A stretch of DNA of 40,668 bases, taken from Tritrichomonas musculus. Its lineage: Eukaryota > Parabasalia > Tritrichomonadida > Tritrichomonadidae. The notes under the pieces were generated by a model. It was not told the origin of the DNA. It worked only from the letters and a program-made list of their open reading frames with translations, and made no database searches. Positions 11,711 to 24,973 of this stretch are shown here, one piece after another. The stretch is taken from contig JAPFFF010000135.1 in NCBI GenBank assembly GCA_039105265.1, forward strand, positions 1-40,668. The letters are read 5' to 3'. Positions within the stretch are counted from its first letter, which is position 1. Every line of letters begins with the position of its first letter. The position numbers and the translations under genes are program-made.

Positions 11711-14122
11711 CGATGCCGCCCTCAACCATCCTGGCCTGGCTGAAGGCGGCATCTGTCGATATAATTGATTGACGATGCCGCCCTCAACCATCCTGGCCTG
11801 GCTGAAGGCGGCATCTGTCGATATAATTAATTGACGATGCCGCCCTCAACCATCCTGGCCTGGCTGAAGGCGGCATCTGTCGATATAATTGATTGACGAT
11901 GCCGCTCTCAACCATCCTGGCCTGGCTGAAGGCGGCATCTGTCGATATAATTGATTGACGATGCCGCCCTCAACCATCCTGGCCTGGCTGAAGGCGGCAT
12001 CTGTCGATATAATTGATTGATGATGCCGCCCTCAACCATCCTGGCCTGGCTGAAGGCGGCATCTGTCGATATAATTAATTGACGATGCCGCCCTCAACCA
12101 TCCTGGCCTGGCTGAAGGCAGCATCTGTCGATATAATTGATTGACGATGCCGCCCTCAACCATCCTGGCCTGGCTGAAGGCGGCATCTGTCGATATAATT
12201 GATTGACGATGCCGCCCTCAACCATCCTGGCCTGGCTGAAGGCGGCATCTGTCGATATAATTGATTGACGATGCCGCCCTCAACCATCCTGGCCTGGCTG
12301 AAGGCGGCATCTGTCGATATAATTAATTGACGATGCCGCCCTCAACCATCCTGGCCTGGCTGAAGGCGGCATCTGTCGATATAATTAATTGACGATGCCG
12401 CCCTCAACCATCCTGGCCTGGCTGAAGGCGGCATCTGTCGATATAATTAATTGATGATGCCGCCCTCAACCATCCTGGCCTGGCTGAAGGCGGCATCTGT
12501 CGATATAATTGATTGACGATGCCGCCCTCAACCATCCTGGCCTGGCTGAAGGCGGCATCTGTCGATATAATTAATTGACGATGCCGCCCTCAACCATCCT
12601 GGCCTGGCTGAAGGCGGCATCTGTCGATATAATTAATTGATGATGCCGCCCTCAACCATCCTGGCCTGGCTGAAGGCGGCATCTGTCGATATAATTAATT
12701 GATGATACCGCCCTCAACCATCCTGGCCTGGCTGAAGGCGGCATCTGTCGATATAATTAATTGACGATGCCGCCCTCAACCATCCTGGCCTGGCTGAAGG
12801 CGGCATCTATCGATATAATTGATTGACGATGCCGCCCTCAACCATCCTGGCCTGGCTGAAGGCGGCATCTGTCGATATAATTAATTGATGATACCGCCCT
12901 CAACCATCCTGGCCTGGCTGAAGGCGGCATCTGTCGATATAATTGATTGACGATGCCGCCCTCAACCATCCTGGCCTGGCTGAAGGCGGCATCTGTCGAT
13001 ATAATTAATTGACGATGCCGCCCTCAACCATCCTGGCCTGGCTGAAGGCGGCATCTGTCGATATAATTAATTGATGATGCCGCCCTCAACCATCCTGGCC
13101 TGGCTGAAGGCGGCATCTGTCGATATAATTAATTGATGATACCGCCCTCAACCATCCTGGTCTGGCTGAAGGCGGCATCTGTCGATATAATTGATTGACG
13201 ATGCCGCCCTCAACCATCCTGGCCTGGCTGAAGGCGGCATCTGTCGATATAATTAATTGATGATACCGCCCTCAACCATCCTGGCCTGGCTGAAGGCAGC
13301 ATCTGTCGATATAATTGATTGACGATGCCGCCCTCAACCATCCTGGCCTGGCTGAAGGCGGCATCTGTCGATATAATTGATTGATGATGCCGCCCTCAAC
13401 CATCCTGGCCTGGCTGAAGGCGGCATCTGTCGATATAATTGATTGACGATGCCGCCCTCAACCATCCTGGCCTGGCTGAAGGCGGCATCTGTCGATATAA
13501 TTGATTGACGATGCCGCCCTCAACCATCCTGGCCTGGCTGAAGGCGGCATCTGTCGATATAATTGATTGATGATGCCGCCATCAACCATCCTGGCCTGGC
13601 TGAAGGCGGCATCTGTCGATATAATTAATTGATGATACCGCCCTCAACCATCCTGGCCTGGCTGAAGGCGGCATCTGTCGATATAATTGATTGACGATAC
13701 CGCCCTCAACCATCCTGGCCTGGCTGAAGGCGGCATCTGTCGATATAATTGATTGACGATGCCGCCCTCAACCATCCTGGCCTGGCTGAAGGCGGCATCT
13801 GTCGATATAATTGATTGACGATGCCGCCCTCAACCATCCTGGCCTGGCTGAAGGCGGCATCTGTCGATATAATTAATTGACGATGCCGCCCTCAACCATC
13901 CTGGCCTGGCTGAAGGCGGCATCTGTCGATATAATTGATTGATGATGCCGCCATCAACCATCCTGGCCTGGCTGAAGGCGGCATCTGTCGATATAATTAA
14001 TTGACGATGCCGCCCTCAACCATCCTGGCCTGGCTGAAGGCGGCATCTGTCGATATAATTGATTGATGATACCGCCCTCAACCATCCTGGCCTGGCTGAA
14101 GGCGGCATCTGTCGATATAATT
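10913..14122 (+). repeat. Duplicated array block A, copy 2
   Basis: This is the second copy of 1-3210. Shared rare markers are at 12120, 12809, 13298, 13581 and 13953. Differences seen are C61 against T at 11097, T at 11906, G at 12511, T at 13161, A at 13699 and A at 13875. Three of these (11906, 13161 and the C55/A59 combination at 13699) are seen nowhere else, so they look like private changes made after the copy. To the left the match cannot be followed because copy 1 reaches the window edge. Confidence 0.9.
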
Positions 14123-14939
14123 GATTGATGATACCGCCCTCAACCATCCTGGCCTGGCTGAAGGCGGCATCTGTCGATATAATTGATTGATGATGCCGCC
14201 ATCAACCATCCTGGCCTGGCTGAAGGCGGCATCTGTCGATATAATTAATTGACGATGCCGCCCTCAACCATCCTGGCCTGGCTGAAGGCGGCATCTGTCG
14301 ATATAATTGATTGACAATGCCGCCCTCAACCATCCTGGCCTGGCTGAAGGCGGCATCTGTCGATATAATTAATTGACGATGCCGCCCTCAACCATCCTGG
14401 CCTGGCTGAAGGCGGCATCTGTCGATATAATTGATTGACGATGCCGCCCTCAACCATCCTGGCCTGGCTGAAGGCGGCATCTGTCGATATAATTGATTGA
14501 CGATGCCGCCCTCAACCATCCTGGCCTGGCTGAAGGCGGCATCTGTCGATATAATTGATTGACGATGCCGCCCTCAACCATCCTGGCCTGGCTGAAGGCG
14601 GCATCTGTCGATATAATTAATTGATGATGCCGCCCTCAACCATCCTGGCCTGGCTGAAGGCAGCATCTGTCGATATAATTGATTGACGATGCCGCCCTCA
14701 ACCATCCTGGCCTGGCTGAAGGCGGCATCTGTCGATATAATTGATTGATGATGCCGCCCTCAACCATCCTGGCCTGGCTGAAGGCGGCATCTGTCGATAT
14801 AATTGATTGACGATGCCGCCCTCAACCATCCTGGCCTGGCTGAAGGCGGCATCTGTCGATATAATTGATTGACGATGCCGCCCTCAACCATCCTGGCCTG
14901 GCTGAAGGCGGCATCTGTCGATATAATTAATTGATGATA

Positions 14940-15988
14940 CCGCCCTCAACCATCCTGGCCTGGCTGAAGGCGGCATCTGTCGATATAATTGATTGACGAT
15001 GCCGCCCTCAACCATCCTGGCCTGGCTGAAGGCGGCATCTGTCGATATAATTGATTGACGATGCCGCCCTCAACCATCCTGGCCTGGCTGAAGGCGGCAT
15101 CTGTCGATATAATTGATTGACGATGCCGCCCTCAACCATCCTGGCCTGGCTGAAGGCGGCATCTGTCGATATAATTAATTGACGATGCCGCCCTCAACCA
15201 TCCTGGCCTGGCTGAAGGCGGCATCTGTCGATATAATTGATTGATGATGCCGCCATCAACCATCCTGGCCTGGCTGAAGGCGGCATCTGTCGATATAATT
15301 AATTGACGATGCCGCCCTCAACCATCCTGGCCTGGCTGAAGGCGGCATCTGTCGATATAATTGATTGATGATACCGCCCTCAACCATCCTGGCCTGGCTG
15401 AAGGCGGCATCTGTCGATATAATTAATTGATGATACCGCCCTCAACCATCCTGGCCTGGCTGAAGGCGGCATCTGTCGATATAATTGATTGATGATACCG
15501 CCCTCAACCATCCTGGCCTGGCTGAAGGCGGCATCTGTCGATATAATTGATTGACGATGCCGCCCTCAACCATCCTGGCCTGGCTGAAGGCGGCATCTGT
15601 CGATATAATTGATTGACGATGCCGCCCTCAACCATCCTGGCCTGGCTGAAGGCGGCATCTGTCGATATAATTAATTGACGATGCCGCCCTCAACCATCCT
15701 GGCCTGGCTGAAGGCGGCATCTGTCGATATAATTGATTGATGATGCCGCCATCAACCATCCTGGCCTGGCTGAAGGCGGCATCTGTCGATATAATTAATT
15801 GACGATGCCGCCCTCAACCATCCTGGCCTGGCTGAAGGCGGCATCTGTCGATATAATTGATTGACGATGCCGCCCTCAACCATCCTGGCCTGGCTGAAGG
15901 CGGCATCTGTCGATATAATTGATTGACGATGCCGCCCTCAACCATCCTGGCCTGGCTGAAGGCGGCATCTGTCGATATAATTGATTGA
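14940..15988 (+). repeat. Duplicated array block E, copy 1
   Basis: This block matches 34533-35581 (offset 19,593 bp: 316 monomers plus the one extra base inserted at 33529). All diagnostic sites agree over about 17 monomers, including C3A units at 15255 and 15751, eight monomers apart. The flanking monomers differ on both sides. I compared diagnostic sites and scanned for rare variants; I did not align every base. Confidence 0.8.
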
Positions 15989-17161
15989 CGATGCCGCCCT
16001 CAACCATCCTGGCCTGGCTGAAGGCGGCATCTGTCGATATAATTGATTGACGATGCCGCCCTCAACCATCCTGGCCTGGCTGAAGGCGGCATCTGTCGAT
16101 ATAATTAATTGATGATACCGCCCTCAACCATCCTGGCCTGGCTGAAGGCAGCATCTGTCGATATAATTGATTGACGATGCCGCCCTCAACCATCCTGGCC
16201 TGGCTGAAGGCGGCATCTGTCGATATAATTGATTGATGATGCCGCCCTCAACCATCCTGGCCTGGCTGAAGGCGGCATCTGTCGATATAATTGATTGACG
16301 ATGCCGCCCTCAACCATCCTGGCCTGGCTGAAGGCGGCATCTGTCGATATAATTAATTGACGATGCCGCCCTCAACCATCCTGGCCTGGCTGAAGGCGGC
16401 ATCTGTCGATATAATTAATTGATGATACCGCCCTCAACCATCCTGGCCTGGCTGAAGGCGGCATCTGTCGATATAATTGATTGACGATGCCGCCCTCAAC
16501 CATCCTGGCCTGGCTGAAGGCGGCATCTGTCGATATAATTGATTGACGATGCCGCCCTCAACCATCCTGGCCTGGCTGAAGGCGGCATCTGTCGATATAA
16601 TTAATTGACGATGCCGCCCTCAACCATCCTGGCCTGGCTGAAGGCGGCATCTGTCGATATAATTGATTGATGATACCGCCCTCAACCATCCTGGCCTGGC
16701 TGAAGGCGGCATCTGTCGATATAATTAATTGATGATGCCGCCCTCAACCATCCTGGCCTGGCTGAAGGCGGCATCTGTCGATATAATTGATTGACGATGC
16801 CGCCCTCAACCATCCTGGCCTGGCTGAAGGCGGCATCTGTCGATATAATTGATTGACGATGCCGCCCTCAACCATCCTGGCCTGGCTGAAGGCGGCATCT
16901 GTCGATATAATTAATTGATGATACCGCCCTCAACCATCCTGGCCTGGCTGAAGGCGGCATCTGTCGATATAATTGATTGATGATGCCGCCCTCAACCATC
17001 CTGGCCTGGCTGAAGGCGGCATCTGTCGATATAATTAATTGATGATACCGCCCTCAACCATCCTGGCCTGGCTGAAGGCGGCATCTGTCGATATAATTGA
17101 TTGACGATGCCGCCCTCAACCATCCTGGCCTGGCTGAAGGCGGCATCTGTCGATATAATTA
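15989..17161 (+). repeat. Array segment between blocks E and C
   Basis: This is satellite monomers only. A G30A marker is at 16150, set in the recurring context A-T-A, G-C-G, G-T-G that is also seen around 2386, 13298, 19436, 28302 and 31092. Nothing else is visible. Confidence 0.8.
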
Positions 17162-19026
17162 ATTGACGATGCCGCCCTCAACCATCCTGGCCTGGCTGAA
17201 GGCGGCATCTGTCGATATAATTGATTGACGATGCCGCCCTCAACCATCCTGGCCTGGCTGAAGGCGGCATCTGTCGATATAATTGATTGATGATGCCGCC
17301 CTCAACCATCCTGGCCTGGCTGAAGGCGGCATCTGTCGATATAATTGATTGACAATGCCGCCCTCAACCATCCTGGCCTGGCTGAAGGCGGCATCTGTCG
17401 ATATAATTGATTGACGATGCCGCCCTCAACCATCCTGGCCTGGCTGAAGGCGGCATCTGTCGATATAATTGATTGACGATGCCGCCCTCAACCATCCTGG
17501 CCTGGCTGAAGGCGGCATCTGTCGATATAATTAATTGATGATACCGCCCTCAACCATCCTGGCCTGGCTGAAGGCGGCATCTGTCGATATAATTGATTGA
17601 CGATGCCGCCCTCAACCATCCTGGCCTGGCTGAAGGCGGCATCTGTCGATATAATTAATTGACGATGCCGCCCTCAACCATCCTGGCCTGGCTGAAGGCG
17701 GCATCTGTCGATATAATTGATTGACGATGCCGCCCTCAACCATCCTGGCCTGGCTGAAGGCGGCATCTGTCGATATAATTGATTGACGATGCCGCCCTCA
17801 ACCATCCTGGCCTGGCTGAAGGCGGCATCTGTCGATATAATTAATTGACGATGCCGCCCTCAACCATCCTGGCCTGGCTGAAGGCGGCATCTGTCGATAT
17901 AATTAATTGATGATACCGCCCTCAACCATCCTGGCCTGGCTGAAGGCGGCATCTGTCGATATAATTAATTGATGATACCGCCCTCAACCATCCTGGCCTG
18001 GCTGAAGGCGGCATCTGTCGATATAATTAATTGATGATGCCGCCCTCAACCATCCTGGCCTGGCTGAAGGCGGCATCTGTCGATATAATTAATTGACGAT
18101 GCCGCCCTCAACCATCCTGGCCTGGCTGAAGGCGGCATCTGTCGATATAATTGATTGATGATACCGCCCTCAACCATCCTGGCCTGGCTGAAGGCGGCAT
18201 CTGTCGATATAATTAATTGATGATGCCGCCCTCAACCATCCTGGCCTGGCTGAAGGCGGCATCTGTCGATATAATTAATTGATGATACCGCCCTCAACCA
18301 TCCTGGCCTGGCTGAAGGCGGCATCTGTCGATATAATTAATTGACGATGCCGCCCTCAACCATCCTGGCCTGGCTGAAGGCGGCATCTGTCGATATAATT
18401 GATTGACGATGCCGCCCTCAACCATCCTGGCCTGGCTGAAGGCGGCATCTGTCGATATAATTAATTGACGATGCCGCCCTCAACCATCCTGGCCTGGCTG
18501 AAGGCGGCATCTGTCGATATAATTGATTGATGATACCGCCCTCAACCATCCTGGCCTGGCTGAAGGCGGCATCTGTCGATATAATTAATTGATGATACCG
18601 CCCTCAACCATCCTGGCCTGGCTGAAGGCGGCATCTGTCGATATAATTAATTGATGATGCCGCCCTCAACCATCCTGGCCTGGCTGAAGGCGGCATCTGT
18701 CGATATAATTGATTGACGATGCCGCCCTCAACCATCCTGGCCTGGCTGAAGGCGGCATCTGTCGATATAATTGATTGACGATGCCGCCCTCAACCATCCT
18801 GGCCTGGCTGAAGGCGGCATCTGTCGATATAATTGATTGACGATGCCGCCCTCAACCATCCTGGCCTGGCTGAAGGCGGCATCTGTCGATATAATTAATT
18901 GACGATGCCGCCCTCAACCATCCTGGCCTGGCTGAAGGCGGCATCTGTCGATATAATTGATTGACGATGCCGCCCTCAACCATCCTGGCCTGGCTGAAGG
19001 CGGCATCTGTCGATATAATTAATTGA
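17162..19026 (+). repeat. Duplicated array block C, copy 1 (1,865 bp, no difference seen)
   Basis: This block matches 19952-21816 at an offset of 2,790 bp (45 monomers). All 30 monomers agree at the three common diagnostic sites, and both copies carry G56A in the same monomer (17354 and 20144). The match is bounded by G/A at 17161/19951 and T/C at 19027/21817. The lack of any seen difference suggests a recent copy or ongoing conversion. Confidence 0.88.
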
Positions 19027-19951
19027 TGATGCCGCCCTCAACCATCCTGGCCTGGCTGAAGGCGGCATCTGTCGATATAATTGATTGACGATGCCGCCCT
19101 CAACCATCCTGGCCTGGCTGAAGGCGGCATCTGTCGATATAATTAATTGACGATGCCGCCCTCAACCATCCTGGCCTGGCTGAAGGCGGCATCTGTCGAT
19201 ATAATTGATTGACGATGCCGCCCTCAACCATCCTGGCCTGGCTGAAGGCGGCATCTGTCGATATAATTGATTGACGATGCCGCCCTCAACCATCCTGGCC
19301 TGGCTGAAGGCGGCATCTGTCGATATAATTGATTGACGATGCCGCCCTCAACCATCCTGGCCTGGCTGAAGGCGGCATCTGTCGATATAATTAATTGATG
19401 ATACCGCCCTCAACCATCCTGGCCTGGCTGAAGGCAGCATCTGTCGATATAATTGATTGACGATGCCGCCCTCAACCATCCTGGCCTGGCTGAAGGCGGC
19501 ATCTGTCGATATAATTGATTGATGATGCCGCCCTCAACCATCCTGGCCTGGCTGAAGGCGGCATCTGTCGATATAATTGATTGACGATGCCGCCCTCAAC
19601 CATCCTGGCCTGGCTGAAGGCGGCATCTGTCGATATAATTGATTGACGATGCCGCCCTCAACCATCCTGGCCTGGCTGAAGGCGGCATCTGTCGATATAA
19701 TTGATTGACGATGCCGCCCTCAACCATCCTGGCCTGGCTGAAGGCGGCATCTGTCGATATAATTGATTGACGATGCCGCCCTCAACCATCCTGGCCTGGC
19801 TGAAGGCGGCATCTGTCGATATAATTGATTGATGATGCCGCCATCAACCATCCTGGCCTGGCTGAAGGCGGCATCTGTCGATATAATTAATTGACGATGC
19901 CGCCCTCAACCATCCTGGCCTGGCTGAAGGCGGCATCTGTCGATATAATTG

Positions 19952-21816
19952 ATTGACGATGCCGCCCTCAACCATCCTGGCCTGGCTGAAGGCGGCATCT
20001 GTCGATATAATTGATTGACGATGCCGCCCTCAACCATCCTGGCCTGGCTGAAGGCGGCATCTGTCGATATAATTGATTGATGATGCCGCCCTCAACCATC
20101 CTGGCCTGGCTGAAGGCGGCATCTGTCGATATAATTGATTGACAATGCCGCCCTCAACCATCCTGGCCTGGCTGAAGGCGGCATCTGTCGATATAATTGA
20201 TTGACGATGCCGCCCTCAACCATCCTGGCCTGGCTGAAGGCGGCATCTGTCGATATAATTGATTGACGATGCCGCCCTCAACCATCCTGGCCTGGCTGAA
20301 GGCGGCATCTGTCGATATAATTAATTGATGATACCGCCCTCAACCATCCTGGCCTGGCTGAAGGCGGCATCTGTCGATATAATTGATTGACGATGCCGCC
20401 CTCAACCATCCTGGCCTGGCTGAAGGCGGCATCTGTCGATATAATTAATTGACGATGCCGCCCTCAACCATCCTGGCCTGGCTGAAGGCGGCATCTGTCG
20501 ATATAATTGATTGACGATGCCGCCCTCAACCATCCTGGCCTGGCTGAAGGCGGCATCTGTCGATATAATTGATTGACGATGCCGCCCTCAACCATCCTGG
20601 CCTGGCTGAAGGCGGCATCTGTCGATATAATTAATTGACGATGCCGCCCTCAACCATCCTGGCCTGGCTGAAGGCGGCATCTGTCGATATAATTAATTGA
20701 TGATACCGCCCTCAACCATCCTGGCCTGGCTGAAGGCGGCATCTGTCGATATAATTAATTGATGATACCGCCCTCAACCATCCTGGCCTGGCTGAAGGCG
20801 GCATCTGTCGATATAATTAATTGATGATGCCGCCCTCAACCATCCTGGCCTGGCTGAAGGCGGCATCTGTCGATATAATTAATTGACGATGCCGCCCTCA
20901 ACCATCCTGGCCTGGCTGAAGGCGGCATCTGTCGATATAATTGATTGATGATACCGCCCTCAACCATCCTGGCCTGGCTGAAGGCGGCATCTGTCGATAT
21001 AATTAATTGATGATGCCGCCCTCAACCATCCTGGCCTGGCTGAAGGCGGCATCTGTCGATATAATTAATTGATGATACCGCCCTCAACCATCCTGGCCTG
21101 GCTGAAGGCGGCATCTGTCGATATAATTAATTGACGATGCCGCCCTCAACCATCCTGGCCTGGCTGAAGGCGGCATCTGTCGATATAATTGATTGACGAT
21201 GCCGCCCTCAACCATCCTGGCCTGGCTGAAGGCGGCATCTGTCGATATAATTAATTGACGATGCCGCCCTCAACCATCCTGGCCTGGCTGAAGGCGGCAT
21301 CTGTCGATATAATTGATTGATGATACCGCCCTCAACCATCCTGGCCTGGCTGAAGGCGGCATCTGTCGATATAATTAATTGATGATACCGCCCTCAACCA
21401 TCCTGGCCTGGCTGAAGGCGGCATCTGTCGATATAATTAATTGATGATGCCGCCCTCAACCATCCTGGCCTGGCTGAAGGCGGCATCTGTCGATATAATT
21501 GATTGACGATGCCGCCCTCAACCATCCTGGCCTGGCTGAAGGCGGCATCTGTCGATATAATTGATTGACGATGCCGCCCTCAACCATCCTGGCCTGGCTG
21601 AAGGCGGCATCTGTCGATATAATTGATTGACGATGCCGCCCTCAACCATCCTGGCCTGGCTGAAGGCGGCATCTGTCGATATAATTAATTGACGATGCCG
21701 CCCTCAACCATCCTGGCCTGGCTGAAGGCGGCATCTGTCGATATAATTGATTGACGATGCCGCCCTCAACCATCCTGGCCTGGCTGAAGGCGGCATCTGT
21801 CGATATAATTAATTGA
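19952..21816 (+). repeat. Duplicated array block C, copy 2
   Basis: This is the partner of 17162-19026, with G56A at 20144. About 925 bp of different monomer order (19027-19951) separates the two copies. That interval holds the G30A marker at 19436 and the C3A marker at 19843, so it is not a simple tandem doubling. Confidence 0.88.
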
Positions 21817-24800
21817 CGATGCCGCCCTCAACCATCCTGGCCTGGCTGAAGGCGGCATCTGTCGATATAATTGATTGACGATGCCGCCCTCAACCATCCT
21901 GGCCTGGCTGAAGGCGGCATCTGTCGATATAATTGATTGACGATGCCGCCCTCAACCATCCTGGCCTGGCTGAAGGCGGCATCTGTCGATATAATTAATT
22001 GATGATACCGCCCTCAACCATCCTGGCCTGGCTGAAGGCGGCATCTGTCGATATAATTAATTGACGATGCCGCCCTCAACCATCCTGGCCTGGCTGAAGG
22101 CGGCATCTGTCGATATAATTGATTGATGATACCGCCCTCAACCATCCTGGCCTGGCTGAAGGCGGCATCTGTCGATATAATTAATTGATGATGCCGCCCT
22201 CAACCATCCTGGCCTGGCTGAAGGCGGCATCTGTCGATATAATTAATTGATGATACCGCCCTCAACCATCCTGGCCTGGCTGAAGGCGGCATCTGTCGAT
22301 ATAATTAATTGATGATGCCGCCCTCAACCATCCTGGCCTGGCTGAAGGCGGCATCTGTCGATATAATTAATTGACGATGCCGCCCTCAACCATCCTGGCC
22401 TGGCTGAAGGCGGCATCTGTCGATATAATTAATTGATGATACCGCCCTCAACCATCCTGGCCTGGCTGAAGGCGGCATCTGTCGATATAATTAATTGATG
22501 ATGCCGCCCTCAACCATCCTGGCCTGGCTGAAGGCGGCATCTGTCGATATAATTAATTGATGATACCGCCCTCAACCATCCTGGCCTGGCTGAAGGCGGC
22601 ATCTGTCGATATAATTGATTGACGATGCCGCCCTCAACCATCCTGGCCTGGCTGAAGGCGGCATCTGTCGATATAATTGATTGACGATGCCGCCCTCAAC
22701 CATCCTGGCCTGGCTGAAGGCGGCATCTGTCGATATAATTAATTGATGATGCCGCCCTCAACCATCCTGGCCTGGCTGAAGGCGGCATCTGTCGATATAA
22801 TTAATTGACGATGCCGCCCTCAACCATCCTGGCCTGGCTGAAGGCGGCATCTGTCGATATAATTGATTGACGATGCCGCCCTCAACCATCCTGGCCTGGC
22901 TGAAGGCGGCATCTGTCGATATAATTGATTGACGATGCCGCCCTCAACCATCCTGGCCTGGCTGAAGGCGGCATCTGTCGATATAATTAATTGACGATGC
23001 TGCCCTCAACCATCCTGGCCTGGCTGAAGGCGGCATCTGTCGATATAATTGATTGACGATGCCGCCCTCAACCATCCTGGCCTGGCTGAAGGCGGCATCT
23101 GTCGATATAATTGATTGACGATGCCGCCCTCAACCATCCTGGCCTGGCTGAAGGCGGCATCTGTCGATATAATTAATTGACGATGCCGCCCTCAACCATC
23201 CTGGCCTGGCTGAAGGCGGCATCTGTCGATATAATTGATTGATGATACCGCCCTCAACCATCCTGGCCTGGCTGAAGGCGGCATCTGTCGATATAATTAA
23301 TTGATGATACCGCCCTCAACCATCCTGGCCTGGCTGAAGGCGGCATCTGTCGATATAATTAATTGATGATGCCGCCCTCAACCATCCTGGCCTGGCTGAA
23401 GGCGGCATCTGTCGATATAATTGATTGACGATGCCGCCCTCAACCATCCTGGCCTGGCTGAAGGCGGCATCTGTCGATATAATTGATTGACGATGCCGCC
23501 CTCAACCATCCTGGCCTGGCTGAAGGCGGCATCTGTCGATATAATTGATTGACGATGCCGCCCTCAACCATCCTGGCCTGGCTGAAGGCGGCATCTGTCG
23601 ATATAATTAATTGACGATGCCGCCCTCAACCATCCTGGCCTGGCTGAAGGCGGCATCTGTCGATATAATTGATTGACGATGCCGCCCTCAACCATCCTGG
23701 CCTGGCTGAAGGCGGCATCTGTCGATATAATTAATTGACGATGCCGCCCTCAACCATCCTGGCCTGGCTGAAGGCGGCATCTGTCGATATAATTGATTGA
23801 TGATACCGCCCTCAACCATCCTGGCCTGGCTGAAGGCGGCATCTGTCGATATAATTGATTGACGATGCCGCCCTCAACCATCCTGGCCTGGCTGAAGGCG
23901 GCATCTGTCGATATAATTGATTGATGATGCCGCCCTCAACCATCCTGGCCTGGCTGAAGGCGGCATCTGTCGATATAATTAATTGATGATGCCGCCCTCA
24001 ACCATCCTGGCCTGGCTGAAGGCGGCATCTGTCGATATAATTAATTGACGATGCCGCCCTCAACCATCCTGGCCTGGCTGAAGGCGGCATCTGTCGATAT
24101 AATTAATTGATGATACCGCCCTCAACCATCCTGGCCTGGCTGAAGGCGGCATCTGTCGATATAATTAATTGATGATACCGCCCTCAACCATCCTGGCCTG
24201 GCTGAAGGCGGCATCTGTCGATATAATTAATTGATGATGCCGCCCTCAACCATCCTGGCCTGGCTGAAGGCGGCATCTGTCGATATAATTGATTGACGAT
24301 GCCGCCCTCAACCATCCTGGCCTGGCTGAAGGCGGCATCTGTCAATATAATTGATTGATGATACCGCCCTCAACCATCCTGGCCTGGCTGAAGGCGGCAT
24401 CTGTCGATATAATTAATTGATGATGCCGCCCTCAACCATCCTGGCCTGGCTGAAGGCGGCATCTGTCGATATAATTAATTGATGATACCGCCCTCAACCA
24501 TCCTGGCCTGGCTGAAGGCGGCATCTGTCGATATAATTAATTGACGATGCCGCCCTCAACCATCCTGGCCTGGCTGAAGGCGGCATCTGTCGATATAATT
24601 AATTGATGATACCGCCCTCAACCATCCTGGCCTGGCTGAAGGCGGCATCTGTCGATATAATTAATTGATGATACCGCCCTCAACCATCCTGGCCTGGCTG
24701 AAGGCGGCATCTGTCGATATAATTAATTGATGATACCGCCCTCAACCATCCTGGCCTGGCTGAAGGCGGCATCTGTCGATATAATTGATTGACGATGCCG

Positions 24801-24973
24801 CCCTCAACCATCCTGGCCTGGCTGAAGGCGGCATCTGTCGATATAATTGATTGACGATGCCGCCCTCAACCATCCTGGCCTGGCTGAAGGCGGCATCTGT
24901 CGATATAATTAATTGATGATGCCGCCCTCAACCATCCTGGCCTGGCTGAAGGCGGCATCTGTCGATATAATTA
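21817..24973 (+). repeat. Array segment resembling 5.9-7.1 kb and 8.9-9.7 kb
   Basis: This is satellite monomers only. From about 22059 the monomer order (A-C-G, G-T-A, A-T-G, A-T-A, A-T-G, A-C-G, A-T-A and on) follows that from 5939 at a 260-monomer offset, with a few changed sites. C61T is at 23001 and G40A at 24344. No C3A or G56A copy was seen here. Confidence 0.75.

Noticed and set aside
1-14122. Large duplications as pure assembly artefacts
   Set aside because: Copies carry private differences (for example at 185, 11906, 13161 and 13699) and end at different positions, which favours real duplications. Only spanning reads could settle it, so it is kept as a caution and not as a finding.
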